A DNA stretch of 64,000 nt. Source: Rhodoferax mekongensis. Its GTDB lineage: Bacteria > Pseudomonadota > Gammaproteobacteria > Burkholderiales > Burkholderiaceae_C. Position numbers and translations under genes: made by a program. The DNA is taken from NCBI RefSeq assembly GCF_032191775.1, contig NZ_CP132507.1, positions 335,001-399,000 of the forward strand. The letters are read 5' to 3'. Numbering within the stretch: position 1 is the stretch's first letter; each line of letters starts with the position of its first letter. This document shows positions 1 through 8,896 of this stretch, piece after piece. The notes beneath the pieces were generated by a model. That model did not search any database and was not told where the DNA came from. It saw only the letters and a list, made by a program, of their open reading frames with translations.

Positions 1-205
<205 letters not shown>

Positions 206-206
206 C

Positions 207-254
207 GCTATCAAATCAGGAGCTGCCCGCGCTCATTCCACGAGCAGTAGCGGC
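207..254 (+). repeat. Dispersed ~42-bp element, copy 1 (forward)
   Basis: The element begins GCTATCAAATCAGGAGCTG and continues through CGCGC, ATTCCACGAGC. It lies between hemB and the CorA gene and ends 23 nt before the CorA start codon. The same sequence recurs in either orientation at 6984, 14126, 35126, 41229, 43756 and 59661. No target-site duplication or open reading frame is visible in it. Confidence 0.8.
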
Positions 255-277
255 ACTTTTTACCCACAAGGCACGCC

Positions 278-1396
278 ATGCGCATCTTTCACATCGAGCC
301 GGGGAACATCCGCGAAAGCGTCGACCTGGAAGCTCTGTCCGCACAAGGACTGGAACAGCAGGGCTATGTGTGGATCGCCTGTGGACGCCCGGAGTTTGAG
401 GCCGAGCAGATGCGCGTGCAGGCCGCGTTGCAAGCCCTGTGCGGCGTGCAGTTGGTGGATCTGCACATCTCCGACCTGATCAACAAGCAGCTGCCCTCGC
501 ATTACGACTACACCTCGCAGTACGACGTGCTGGTGTTCCGCCGCCTGGCGGCGAGTTCCACGGCAAAACCGGGGGCGGCGCCAGTGAGCGGTGCACCGGC
601 CGGTCGCCTGAGCGGGCCGCCGATTCTGCGGCGCATAGATACCAGCCCCGTGGGTTTTGCCGTGTTTGACCGCGTGTTGCTCACGGTGCACCCCGACGAC
701 TGCACGGTGCGCGACACCTACGCCGACAAGCTGCTGCAAACCGCCAGCGCTGAATCCCGTGCCGCGGGTGCACGCTTGCCCACCAGCCCTGCAGACCTGA
801 TGCTGCGCATCGTGAACTCCATGGTGGACGGTTACCTCGCCCTGCGGCGCGAACTGACCCAGCAGCTGGACCATTGGCAGAGTGAGTTGCTGAGCCCGCG
901 TGCACGCTTTGCCAACTGGAGCGCCTTGCTGGAAGCGCGCATGGCACTGCATCAACTGGACGACGTGTGCGAGGAGCAGCGCTCCAGCATTCAGGACTGG
1001 ATTGAGGCCATCAAAACCTGGCCGGAACCGGAAAGCCCCCTGGAAGCCCGAGAGCGCGAACTGCTGCAAGTGCGCAGCCGGGATGTGCTGGAACACATAG
1101 AGCGTGTGGTGCACCACGTGCGCCGGCTGGAGCAGAGCGTGGAAACCGCGGTGCAAATGCACTTCAGCGTGCAAGGCAGCCGCACCAACGACATCATGCG
1201 CACCTTGACGGTGCTCACCGCCATCTTTTTGCCGCTGAACCTGATGGCCGGCATTTTCGGGATGAACTTCGACTTCATCCCGTTGCTGCACCAGCAAAGC
1301 GGCTTCTGGTGGACCTTGGGCGCCATGGGCCTGACAGCGGCCGGGCTGGCGCTCGTCTTCTGGCGTAAGCGCTACCTCGCCCGCACCACCCGTTGA
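278..1396 (+). CDS. CorA family divalent cation transporter
   Basis: The 372-residue protein has a long soluble N-terminal domain rich in helices, then two C-terminal membrane helices. The family-defining GMN motif is at residues 328-330, between the helices. CorA-type proteins are homopentameric channels of the inner membrane that move Mg2+, or Co2+, Ni2+ or Zn2+ in some subfamilies. The loop after GMN reads NFDFIPL and not the classic MPEL type, so the ion is uncertain and a ZntB-like role is possible. The ATG at 278 is the first in frame and follows repeat copy 1. The gene stands alone and converges on the dienelactone hydrolase gene. Confidence 0.9.
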   Translation: MRIFHIEPGNIRESVDLEALSAQGLEQQGYVWIACGRPEFEAEQMRVQAALQALCGVQLVDLHISDLINKQLPSHYDYTSQYDVLVFRRLAASSTAKPGAAPVSGAPAGRLSGPPILRRIDTSPVGFAVFDRVLLTVHPDDCTVRDTYADKLLQTASAESRAAGARLPTSPADLMLRIVNSMVDGYLALRRELTQQLDHWQSELLSPRARFANWSALLEARMALHQLDDVCEEQRSSIQDWIEAIKTWPEPESPLEARERELLQVRSRDVLEHIERVVHHVRRLEQSVETAVQMHFSVQGSRTNDIMRTLTVLTAIFLPLNLMAGIFGMNFDFIPLLHQQSGFWWTLGAMGLTAAGLALVFWRKRYLARTTR

Positions 1397-1427
1397 CACT
1401 ATCGGGGTCTGCCCTGCCCTTTTCCGC

Positions 1428-2135
1428 TCAGCCTACGTGCTGTTTCAAAAATGCCAGCGTCCACTGGCGGGCCAAGGCCGCAGCCTCTGCGTTGTAGGCG
1501 GCTCGGTGATCGCAGTTGAAACCGTGCAGGGCCGGATAAATCTGCACCCCCACGCCGGGCTGGGCCTTGGCAAACGCATGCACCGTGTCAATCGGAATGG
1601 CGTGGTCCTGCTCGCCAAAATGCGCCAACACGGGGCAGGCCGGCACCCGTGCGGCTTCGACCGGCGTGGTCATGCCGCCACCGTAGTAAGGCACCGCAGC
1701 GGCCAAGCCCCGTACCTGCTCAGCAGCCCGCCAGCTGAGCCAACCGCCCCAGCAGTAACCCATCACCGCCACTTTGCCGGCACGGGCTGCGTAGTCCACC
1801 GCGGCCTGCACGTCCTGCATCACGCCGGGTGCCGGCAAAGCCTCCACCTGCGCTTTCAAGGCGGCGCCGGCGGCAATGTCGTCTTTGGTGTAGCCCAGCT
1901 CCACACCTGCCTGCACGCGCTGAAAAGTGGCGGGCGCCACCACCAGATATCCGTCCGCCGCATAGCCATCCGCCACCGCGCGGATATGGGCATTCACCCC
2001 GAAGATTTCCTGCAACACCACGAGCCCGCCCTTGGGCGCCCCCACCGGAGTGGCAAGGTAAGCGGGAATGGAAGTGCCGTCGGCGGCGGTGAGAGTGATG
2101 GTGCTGCCCATGGGGGTGTCCTGCATACGAGACAT
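1428..2135 (-). CDS. Dienelactone hydrolase family protein
   Basis: This 235-residue alpha/beta hydrolase has the complete dienelactone hydrolase active site: Cys128 in GYCWGG, Asp177 in GEQDHAI and His204 in LHGFN, with the supporting Glu in QEIFG near residue 43. Such enzymes open lactone rings such as dienelactone in aromatic catabolism, but many family members have other substrates. No chlorocatechol or other ring-cleavage genes are nearby, so the substrate is open. The ATG at 2135 lies 4 nt after the stop of the TctC-type gene, which suggests co-transcription. A TTG one codon upstream is a less likely start. Confidence 0.9.
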   Translation of the reverse strand: MSRMQDTPMGSTITLTAADGTSIPAYLATPVGAPKGGLVVLQEIFGVNAHIRAVADGYAADGYLVVAPATFQRVQAGVELGYTKDDIAAGAALKAQVEALPAPGVMQDVQAAVDYAARAGKVAVMGYCWGGWLSWRAAEQVRGLAAAVPYYGGGMTTPVEAARVPACPVLAHFGEQDHAIPIDTVHAFAKAQPGVGVQIYPALHGFNCDHRAAYNAEAAALARQWTLAFLKQHVG

Positions 2136-2139
2136 CAAT

Positions 2140-3159
2140 TTACTGGGCCTGAAAACCGCTGGCCTTGATCATCTTGGCCCAAACGTCGGTATACGCCTGC
2201 TCGCGCTTGGCGAGCTGCTGCTGATTCATAAAGCCCACGGTCAGGCCCATGGAGGTGAGGTGCTGTTTGACATCCGGCTGTGCAATGACTTTGGCCAAGG
2301 CATCCGACAACTTGTCCAGCGTGGCCTTTGGCGTGCCGGCCGGCGCAAACAGGCCGTAGTACGGCATGTCTTCCAGACCGGCCAGGCCCAGCTCACTGAA
2401 GGTCGGTACATCTGGCAGGATGGCTTGGCGGCTACCGCCCAGCACGGCCACGATGCGGATCTTGCCGGCCTTGTGGTTCTCGATGAAGTCCGGCACCGAG
2501 CCCACACCCGCTGCAATCTGGTTGCCCAGCATGTCGGCCATCATGGGGGCGCTGCCACGGTAAGGGGCGGCCACCAGATCCAGCTTGTATTTCTCGCCCA
2601 GTACCTTCACCAGGAATTCCGGTGTCGAGGCCGGTGCCGGCACGCCCAGCGTGCCTTTGCCGCCTTGGGTGCGCACCCAGGCCAAGTACTCGGCGGTGGT
2701 CTTGGCAGGCGTACCCCCGGAGACAGCGAGCGCATTCACAAAAGTGGCGAAACCAGCCACAGGCACAAAGTCCTTGGCAGGCTCGAATCCGGGATTTTTG
2801 ACGACCTGCGGCAGGATGGAGATGGTGTGGTCGTGGCTCAGAAAAAGGGTGTTGCCGTCCGGTGCTGCGGCCTTGAGGGCTTGGGCTGCAATCTGACCGC
2901 CGGCTCCGGCTTTGTTCTCCACCACCACGGCCACGCCCAGCTGGTCTTTGAGTTTGTCGGCCAGGGTGCGGGCAATCGCGTCAGTACCGCCGCCTGCCGG
3001 AAAACCCACCAGGATACGCACCGGCCCGGTTTGGGCATGGGCCGCGCCGGCACACGCAAGCGCCATCCATGCAGCCGCTGTTGCGACTGAAGCAGTGCGA
3101 ACGCTGTGGGAAAAGGCGCTGCGCGCGCCTGCCACTGCCTGAGTCAACCAAGTTGTCAT
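2140..3159 (-). CDS. Tripartite tricarboxylate transporter (Bug/TctC) substrate-binding protein
   Basis: The 339-residue protein begins with a long signal peptide ending AGAAHA|Q. The mature part opens with PVRILVGFPAGGGTDAIAR, the diagnostic start of Bug-type periplasmic binding proteins, which usually bind carboxylates or related small acids. A GGAGAG ribosome-binding site precedes the ATG at 3159; the frame stays open further upstream but that part has no signal peptide. The membrane subunits TctA and TctB are absent from the window. Orphan Bug proteins are common in Burkholderiales. The adjacent dienelactone hydrolase is probably in the same transcript. The ligand cannot be read from the sequence. 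Confidence 0.93.
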   Translation of the reverse strand: MTTWLTQAVAGARSAFSHSVRTASVATAAAWMALACAGAAHAQTGPVRILVGFPAGGGTDAIARTLADKLKDQLGVAVVVENKAGAGGQIAAQALKAAAPDGNTLFLSHDHTISILPQVVKNPGFEPAKDFVPVAGFATFVNALAVSGGTPAKTTAEYLAWVRTQGGKGTLGVPAPASTPEFLVKVLGEKYKLDLVAAPYRGSAPMMADMLGNQIAAGVGSVPDFIENHKAGKIRIVAVLGGSRQAILPDVPTFSELGLAGLEDMPYYGLFAPAGTPKATLDKLSDALAKVIAQPDVKQHLTSMGLTVGFMNQQQLAKREQAYTDVWAKMIKASGFQAQ

Positions 3160-3252
3160 AAAGCTCTCCGAATTCAAAGGGGAATGCCGCATCCGTGCGG
3201 CCGCAATTTGCGAGCGTAAGCCAAAACCGGGCCACACCGGTACCATGGACGC

Positions 3253-3999
3253 ATGCAACCCATTGTTCTCATCACCGGCGGTTCCCGTGGCATTGGCGCC
3301 GCCACCGCCCTGGCTGCCGCAGAGGCCGGCTACGCCGTCGCCGTGAATTACGCGAGCAACTCCCTCGCTGCCGATGAGGTGGTCAGGCACATCCGCCAGC
3401 AAGGTGGCAATGCCATGACCGTGCAAGCGGATGTGGCTGATGAAGCCCAAGTACTGGCCATGTTTGCCAAAGTGGACGCCAAGCTTGGCCGCATCAGCGC
3501 GCTGGTGAACAGTGCGGGCGTGGTGGACCAGGCCTGCCGGGTAGCCGACATGACACTACCGCGCCTGCGCCGCATGTTGGACACGAACGTGCTGGGCAGC
3601 ATGCTGTGCGCCCGCGAAGCGGTGCGCCGCATGAGCACCCGCTACGGCGGAGAAGGTGGCAGCATCGTCAATCTCTCCAGCGTTGCGGCCACGCTGGGCT
3701 CGCCCGGGCAGTATGTGGACTACGCCGCCAGCAAGGGGGCGATTGACAGCTTCACCGTGGGCCTGGCCCGGGAAGTGGCGGGTGAAGGGGTGCGGGTGAA
3801 TGCGGTGCGCCCGGGCATTATCGACACCGACATCCACGCCTCCGGCGGGCAGCCGGACCGCGCCCAGCGCTTGGCGCCGCAGGTGCCCATGCAGCGCCCC
3901 GGCCGTGCCGAAGAGGTGGCAGCCAGCATCCTCTGGCTGATGAGCGCGCAGGCCAGCTACACCACCGGCGCGCTGATCGACGTGGCAGGCGGGCGCTAA
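3253..3999 (+). CDS. SDR family oxidoreductase
   Basis: The 248-residue protein is a classical short-chain dehydrogenase/reductase. It has the nucleotide-binding TGGSRGIG at residues 8-15, NSAG at 86-89, the active-site Asn112, a Ser pair at 142-143, and YAASK at 157-161 giving the Tyr and Lys. The C-terminus SYTTGALIDVAGGR is typical of the FabG-like group. Asn33 after the second beta strand and the preceding basic context would fit NADP(H), but this is weak evidence. The gene is divergent from the TctC-type gene with 93 nt between the starts, and the substrate is unknown. Confidence 0.9.
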   Translation: MQPIVLITGGSRGIGAATALAAAEAGYAVAVNYASNSLAADEVVRHIRQQGGNAMTVQADVADEAQVLAMFAKVDAKLGRISALVNSAGVVDQACRVADMTLPRLRRMLDTNVLGSMLCAREAVRRMSTRYGGEGGSIVNLSSVAATLGSPGQYVDYAASKGAIDSFTVGLAREVAGEGVRVNAVRPGIIDTDIHASGGQPDRAQRLAPQVPMQRPGRAEEVAASILWLMSAQASYTTGALIDVAGGR

Positions 4000-4012
4000 A
4001 GCCTGCGTCGCC

Positions 4013-4918
4013 TCAAGGGCGCGGGGCGGGCTCTGCCGGCAGGCCGAACAAGCCCGCCGCATTGCCCCATGCCACTTGGCGCGCCACCACCGGGGGCAAG
4101 TCCCCCAACCAGCTGCGGTACTCCTGCATCAAAGCCTCGTAGTACTGCCAGCGCTGGTTGACCCAGGTGTCTGAACCGATCACAAAGCGGCCCGGAAAGT
4201 CCAGCAACAGAGATCGCCACTCGGGGCACAGCACCGGAGCTCCCCCGGCAGAGCAGGTCAGCCCCGGCCGGTAAGACAGCTCGCCCATCAAGCCCGGGTA
4301 TTGGCGCAATAGCGCACGCACCCGCTCTACCGGCACTCCACCTATGCCGGTGTGGGCCCAAACAAGCCGGCTGCGGGCACCGGCCGATGGCGTGGCACGC
4401 AGCAAGCCGTCAATGGCGACATCGTCCACATGCGCAAGCACCACCAGCCCCTCGCGCTCGGCGCGGGCCATGAGCTGCACCGCCACCGGGCCGGCAGCAT
4501 GGGCGCTGTTGTACAGATGGAATTCACCCAGTCCCCGGTAGGGCCCGGCTGCGGTGCCACGGCGGAGTTCGGTATCCACCATGGTGGCAATGCTCGGGTC
4601 GCGGAACCAGTTGTCGTAATCCGCCCGGTCGCGGTACAGGCGCACCAGGGGCACCACCGTGACGCCAGCAGCGCGAGTCTGGGCGCCGGCATCTGCCAGC
4701 GTGCGGGTGCCGTCATTCGGGCGGGAGTTGGCCAGCACGGCACGCACGCCACTGCGTTGCATGCGGCCCAGCACGTCGTCCACAGGGTGCGCCTGCTGGG
4801 CCTCCACGTTGTAGTGCAAGTGCGCATCAAAAATGGGCCCAGCATAGTCTGCCGCGTAAGCAGCTGACGCGGCCCACCAGCCTGCAACTGCCAGCCATGT
4901 CCCAACCCGCTGTGTCAT
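4013..4918 (-). CDS. Exported amidohydrolase family protein
   Basis: The 301-residue protein starts with a signal peptide ([19 protein letters not shown], cleavage near AYA|AD) and then FDAHLHYN, the HxH metal motif of the amidohydrolase (TIM-barrel) superfamily. Further metal-site candidates are the His in VLAHVDD, the His in VWAHTGIG and the Asp in VIGSDTW, in the expected order. It therefore looks like a periplasmic metal-dependent hydrolase. The ATG at 4918 was chosen because it gives the signal peptide; the frame extends upstream without one. It is divergent from the MarC gene. Nothing around it points to a substrate. Confidence 0.82.
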   Translation of the reverse strand: MTQRVGTWLAVAGWWAASAAYAADYAGPIFDAHLHYNVEAQQAHPVDDVLGRMQRSGVRAVLANSRPNDGTRTLADAGAQTRAAGVTVVPLVRLYRDRADYDNWFRDPSIATMVDTELRRGTAAGPYRGLGEFHLYNSAHAAGPVAVQLMARAEREGLVVLAHVDDVAIDGLLRATPSAGARSRLVWAHTGIGGVPVERVRALLRQYPGLMGELSYRPGLTCSAGGAPVLCPEWRSLLLDFPGRFVIGSDTWVNQRWQYYEALMQEYRSWLGDLPPVVARQVAWGNAAGLFGLPAEPAPRP

Positions 4919-5037
4919 GGTGTTTGCTCCAGTGAGAGTTTCAAGCTGCTTTGTAGCGGTTTTTACGGAGGCGCGCACTGCCAAGGTGCATTACCATGCG
5001 CGCTCTGCCGCACCGGCAGCCTCAACCGGACCCTGCT

Positions 5038-5673
5038 ATGGATCTCAAACCTCTGGTGACCTTGCTGGCCATCGTGAACCCTTTGGCCATCGTGCCGTTT
5101 TTCATCCACTACACCCAGGGCTTTTCCGGCGCGCAGCGGCGCAACACCATCTGGGTATCGTCCTTCAGTGCTTTTGTGGTGATTGCGGTCAGCGCCCTGC
5201 TGGGTCTGCAGATTCTGGAATTCTTCGGCATCTCGCTGGCCAGCTTCCAGGTGGGCGGCGGCATGCTGCTGCTGACCAGTGCGCTCAACATGCTGAACGC
5301 CCAACCCGCCGAAGCCAAGACCAGCACCCATGAATTGCAGGACGGCGCGGAGAAAGCCGCCATGGGCGCCAGCATTGCCGTGGTGCCCCTGACCATTCCA
5401 TTGCTGACCGGCCCGGCCACCATGTCCACCGTGGTGATTTATGCCGACAAGGCCAAAACCTTTTTCCAGCTCAGCACCCTGGTGGGCTATGGCGTGATGG
5501 TGGCGCTGGCCACCGCCTTGTGCTTTTCACTGGCGCAGCCGATTGCGCGCGTGCTGGGCAAGACCGGCATCAATGTGATGACCCGCTTGATGGGCCTGAT
5601 CCTCGCAGCCCTCGCGGTGGAAGTGATGAGTGACGGCCTGACCAAACTGTTCCCGGTGCTGAGCGGGCACTAA
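5038..5673 (+). CDS. MarC family membrane protein
   Basis: The 211-residue protein has about six hydrophobic segments and the family pattern LLAIVNPLAIVPFFI at its start and TIPLLTGPATMSTV in the middle. MarC/YhcE/YchE proteins are inner-membrane proteins whose role is unsettled; an early link to multiple antibiotic resistance was not upheld for MarC, and an amino-acid export role has been proposed for relatives. The ATG at 5038 fits the family start better than an ATG 42 nt upstream. It stands alone, with its terminus 17 nt from the convergent LON-domain gene. Confidence 0.9.
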   Translation: MDLKPLVTLLAIVNPLAIVPFFIHYTQGFSGAQRRNTIWVSSFSAFVVIAVSALLGLQILEFFGISLASFQVGGGMLLLTSALNMLNAQPAEAKTSTHELQDGAEKAAMGASIAVVPLTIPLLTGPATMSTVVIYADKAKTFFQLSTLVGYGVMVALATALCFSLAQPIARVLGKTGINVMTRLMGLILAALAVEVMSDGLTKLFPVLSGH

Positions 5674-5690
5674 ACCCGTCCGGCCCACAC

Positions 5691-6341
5691 TCAGGCGCCG
5701 GCGATGCCGTTGCGGCTCAGGAAATCGCCCACCAGCTCCAGACGCAACAGCGGATTGTCCAGTTGCATCAGCCCCTGGCGCAGTGGTGGCGGGAGCTGCA
5801 GCAGCTCACACCAGCGGTTGGCCACCCAGGCGCAGTCGTCAAACCGGTAGGGCGGCTGCACCGGTAGTTGGGCGGCATCCGTGCGCTGCTGCAGGTTGTC
5901 CAGCAAAGACTCCAGGGCCTGCGCCACCACTTTCAAGTCGTCGGGGACCGGCATCACTCTGTCCGGTTGCAAGCCTTGCACATCGGCCACCCACAAACCG
6001 TGTTTGAGCCGTTCGCGGCGGGTGATGCGAAAGCGCTCTCCGGCCGTGCAACGCACCAGCATGAGCCCGGCCTGCGGGGCCGCAAACTCGGTCACGGTGG
6101 CCAGGGTGCCTATGTCGACAAAGTCCTCTTGGGCAAACCCCTCGCCAGCCGGCTCTGCCCGGCGCACTTCGTCACCCTGAAGCAATGAGACCACACCGAA
6201 AGGCGCACCGGTTTTGTGGCAGCGACCGATCAGGTCAAGGTAGCGGACTTCAAAAATCTGCAGCTGCAGGCTCCCGCCCGGAAACAGCACCGTGTTCAGG
6301 GGAAACAGCGGCAGGGACTGCAGGGTCAGCAACTCGGGCAT
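5691..6341 (-). CDS. LON peptidase substrate-binding domain protein
   Basis: The 216-residue protein opens with LPLFPLNTVLFPGGSLQLQIFE, the hallmark of the LON N-terminal (PUA-like) domain, followed by RYLDLIGRC and GVV. It has no AAA+ or protease part, so it is the stand-alone form found in many proteobacteria. Its role is not established; a substrate or cofactor binding function is assumed from the domain. It lies 15 nt downstream of the lipoprotein gene of the Mla-like operon on the same strand and may be read through from it. Confidence 0.9.
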   Translation of the reverse strand: MPELLTLQSLPLFPLNTVLFPGGSLQLQIFEVRYLDLIGRCHKTGAPFGVVSLLQGDEVRRAEPAGEGFAQEDFVDIGTLATVTEFAAPQAGLMLVRCTAGERFRITRRERLKHGLWVADVQGLQPDRVMPVPDDLKVVAQALESLLDNLQQRTDAAQLPVQPPYRFDDCAWVANRWCELLQLPPPLRQGLMQLDNPLLRLELVGDFLSRNGIAGA

Positions 6342-6356
6342 ACAGCGGCCCGGTGC

Positions 6357-7082
6357 TCAGAGTTTGGCCGGCAAAGCGGCCTGGGTTTGCTGCACCCACT
6401 GGTCCAGCTGCTCTACGGCCTGGGCCGCTGCTGCGGCCAAGGCACGCACGCCACCCGCGGCATCCGGGCTTGCGGCGGGGCTCTTCACCAGCACCACACG
6501 CTGGGCGACCAGCGCCTCGCCTCCGGGGGCCGACTGGGAGAGCGTGGCGCGCAAGCGCAGCAAGCCGCTGCTGGCTTGGGGGGAGTCAAAAATCTGGCTG
6601 AACTCTTCGAGCTCCAAGCGCAGAACCAAGGCGCCCGCCGGCGACTGGACACCTTCATGGGCATTCAACACGGCGCGCTGCCCGCTCAAGGCGGCACGCA
6701 GTTGCTGGCGCAGCAATTGGGCCGGCGGCATGCTCCAGCGGGCCTGGGCATACGGCTGCAGCACGTGGGCATCGCTGTAATTCAGCCGGTATAGCACCGA
6801 GGTGTTGTCCAGTGCTTGCGGCGCTTGCACCTCTGCCAGCACCAGGGGCGGTAGCGGTGCCATGCGGTTGGCGGGCGCCAACGCTTGCGCACCGGGACCG
6901 AAGTCATAGACGAGCGCCGTACCGGCGCGCGGTGCGGCACACCCCGCAAGCACACCCGCCGCCATCAAGCCCAACAAGGCCTTGGCGCCCGTGGAATATG
7001 CGCGAGCAGCTCCTGATTTCATAGCAAATCTCAACATTCGTGATTCCATATGCGCGGGGGCGTGAGGGACGGTGCAGCTCAT
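6357..7082 (-). CDS. ABC-type transport auxiliary lipoprotein (PqiC/Mla-operon type)
   Basis: The 241-residue protein has a lipobox (MAAGVLAGC, lipidated Cys about residue 48) and then a domain typical of the ABC transport auxiliary component family (PqiC-like), with LPPLVLAEVQAPQALDNTSVLYR. Partners of MCE systems of this type are outer-membrane lipoproteins facing the periplasm. The first ATG at 7082 overlaps the MCE gene stop as ATGA, which supports translational coupling, but gives an unusually long leader. Within that leader, codons for MKSGAARAYSTGA are supplied by a copy of the dispersed ~42-bp repeat, and the Met in that stretch would also serve as a start giving a normal-length lipoprotein signal. 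Confidence 0.85.
   Translation of the reverse strand: MSCTVPHAPAHMESRMLRFAMKSGAARAYSTGAKALLGLMAAGVLAGCAAPRAGTALVYDFGPGAQALAPANRMAPLPPLVLAEVQAPQALDNTSVLYRLNYSDAHVLQPYAQARWSMPPAQLLRQQLRAALSGQRAVLNAHEGVQSPAGALVLRLELEEFSQIFDSPQASSGLLRLRATLSQSAPGGEALVAQRVVLVKSPAASPDAAGGVRALAAAAAQAVEQLDQWVQQTQAALPAKL
6984..7025 (-). repeat. Dispersed ~42-bp element, copy 2, inside a lipoprotein leader
   Basis: On the minus strand this reads GCTATGAAATCAGGAGCTG and then CTCGCGCATATTCCACGG and GCGCC. It lies entirely inside the lipoprotein coding sequence and encodes the N-region of the signal peptide, including a possible start codon. Frame is preserved. Confidence 0.85.
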
Positions 7083-8086
7083 GGGGCAGTCGCCGCAGCA
7101 GGTGGTGCCACAAAGCCCCGTTCACCGGGGCCCGGCGCCGTGCTGCTGCGACCCCACAGCACGCTTTGCGGATTGTCGCCCAGCGTTTCTGCTGCGCGGC
7201 CCACCTGGCGCACGGTGCGGCCCGTGTCTTCTACTGTGCGGTTCAAGCGTGGCAGCAACTGGCTCTGCACTTGCCGGCTGGTGGTGGCCAGCGCCTCGGT
7301 GCTTTGTGCAATTTTGTCCAAGGTGCCGCCCGGCTCATTCAGACGGCGGTTGGTCCGCCGGAACTCGTCGGCAGAGTTGCGCACCGCTTCTGCGCTGGTG
7401 CTTAAACGCTCAGCTGTGGATTGCATGCTTTTCAAGGTGACGTCGGCCTGCTGCACCATACGGGGCAGGTTCACCGCGTCCGGGGCACCCTCGGCACCCA
7501 AAACAGCACCGGCACGCTGCGTCAAAGCACTGATATTGGCGGCCGCCTGGCTCAGGTTGCCGATGGCCCCCATGAGCTGCTTCTGGTTGTCGGTGGCCAA
7601 CAAGCTGTTCATGCGGATGCTGGCTTGCTCCAGTTGGGTGAGCAGGTTTCCACCTTGCTCTGACAGGCGGGACACCATGCTGGGCCGCATGGGGATGCGG
7701 GGCACCGCATCGCCTTGCGCCACCAAGGCCGCGCTGCCCTCTTCCTTGTCATCCAACTGGATAAACGCCAGGCCGGTCACGCCCTGAAAGCCCAATGCCG
7801 CAAAGGTGCTTTGGGTGATGGGTGCCGTCTCATTGACGGCAATGCGCAGCAGCACATTGCCGCGTTGCACCGGGTCCAGCGCGATCTCGATCACCCGGCC
7901 CACCAGCACGCCTTTGTAGCGCACAGCTGCCTGAGGCTGAAGGCCAGTCACCCCTTCGGGACTGGAGATTTCGAACACGCGTTGCTCGGTGGTGTCGCGG
8001 GTCAGCCAGACGGCCAGTGCTGTCATCAAGGCCAACAGCACCAAAACGAAGGCGCCGGCAGCAAAAGCGTGGGATTTGTTTTCCAT
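7079..8086 (-). CDS. MCE/MlaD family protein, inner-membrane-anchored lipid-binding subunit
   Basis: The 335-residue protein has one N-terminal membrane helix (residues about 9-28) and an MCE domain starting near residue 38 (VFEISSPEGVTGLQPQAAVR, with GVLVGRVIEIALD). The C-terminal half is helical, with heptad-like repeats. MCE proteins form hexameric rings or tubes that carry phospholipids across the periplasm. It sits between the ATPase and lipoprotein genes of the same operon and overlaps the latter by ATGA. The single MCE domain and long helical tail resemble the MlaD/LetB-like systems that have an auxiliary lipoprotein. Confidence 0.92.
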   Translation of the reverse strand: MENKSHAFAAGAFVLVLLALMTALAVWLTRDTTEQRVFEISSPEGVTGLQPQAAVRYKGVLVGRVIEIALDPVQRGNVLLRIAVNETAPITQSTFAALGFQGVTGLAFIQLDDKEEGSAALVAQGDAVPRIPMRPSMVSRLSEQGGNLLTQLEQASIRMNSLLATDNQKQLMGAIGNLSQAAANISALTQRAGAVLGAEGAPDAVNLPRMVQQADVTLKSMQSTAERLSTSAEAVRNSADEFRRTNRRLNEPGGTLDKIAQSTEALATTSRQVQSQLLPRLNRTVEDTGRTVRQVGRAAETLGDNPQSVLWGRSSTAPGPGERGFVAPPAAATAP

Positions 8087-8098
8087 ACGTCGTTCTAT

Positions 8099-8896
8099 CT
8101 AACCTGCATTGGCAGCGGAATGCAAGAGCACTTGCGCACGGTGACCCCGACCGCCGCGGAAAAAGTCCTGCACAAAGGGGTGGTCAAACGCTACCACCAC
8201 ATCGGGTGAGGCATCCACCACCACATGCTTGTCGGCCACTACCGCGATACGGGTGCTCAACTCAAAGATGGTATCGAGGTCGTGTGTCACCATGACCACG
8301 GTCAAACCCAACTCTTGATGTAGGCTTTTCAGCAGCGCGCAAAAGCCATCCGCACTGTCAGGGTCCAGACCTGCAGTGGGTTCGTCCAACAAAATCAAGG
8401 GCGGGTCCATGGCCAAGGCGCGGGCCAAAGCCACCCGCTTGATCATGCCGCCTGACAAGTCCGCCGGCATTTTGTGGGCGTGTTTGGCATCCAGCCCCAC
8501 CATCTGTAGCTTGACCATGGCCACATCGCGCACCAGCGCAGGCGGCAAAGTGCCCAGCTCACGCAGAGGGAAAGCAATGTTTTCCAATACGGTGAAGGCA
8601 GAGAACAAAGCCCCATGCTGGAACAACATGCCCACCCGGCTGGATGCACCGGCCCGGCCCAGCTCAGCAGCCGGACGGCCTTGCACGGTGACCGTGCCCC
8701 GCGCGGGCGTCTCAAGGCCCAGCATCTGGCGCAGCAACACTGTTTTGCCACCGCCTGAGCCACCCACGATGGACAACATTTCACCGGGGGCTACCATGAG
8801 ATCCAGGTCCTGATGAATGACCGTAGACACACCCGCCGTCTTGAACACCGACCAGAGCTTTTCAATCCGGACCATGGGCTCCAATGCGTCGCTCAT
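8099..8896 (-). CDS. Lipid-transport ABC transporter ATP-binding protein (MlaF-like)
   Basis: The 265-residue ATPase has Walker A GGSGGGKT (45-52), Q-loop FQHGALF (92-98), signature LSGGM (147-151) and Walker B LILLDEP (167-173), followed by the switch His in VTHD. LSGGM instead of LSGGQ is typical of the MlaF/MKL group that powers MCE transporters. The gene overlaps the permease gene by ATGA and is 12 nt from the MCE gene, so the three are one transcript. It drives the MlaE-like permease from the cytoplasmic side. Confidence 0.93.
   Translation of the reverse strand: MSDALEPMVRIEKLWSVFKTAGVSTVIHQDLDLMVAPGEMLSIVGGSGGGKTVLLRQMLGLETPARGTVTVQGRPAAELGRAGASSRVGMLFQHGALFSAFTVLENIAFPLRELGTLPPALVRDVAMVKLQMVGLDAKHAHKMPADLSGGMIKRVALARALAMDPPLILLDEPTAGLDPDSADGFCALLKSLHQELGLTVVMVTHDLDTIFELSTRIAVVADKHVVVDASPDVVVAFDHPFVQDFFRGGRGHRAQVLLHSAANAG

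Noticed and set aside
260..1399. Minus-strand frame of 379 codons opposite the CorA gene
   Set aside because: It has the His/Gln/Ala-rich composition of an antisense shadow, with no recognisable motif, and the plus-strand gene is well supported.
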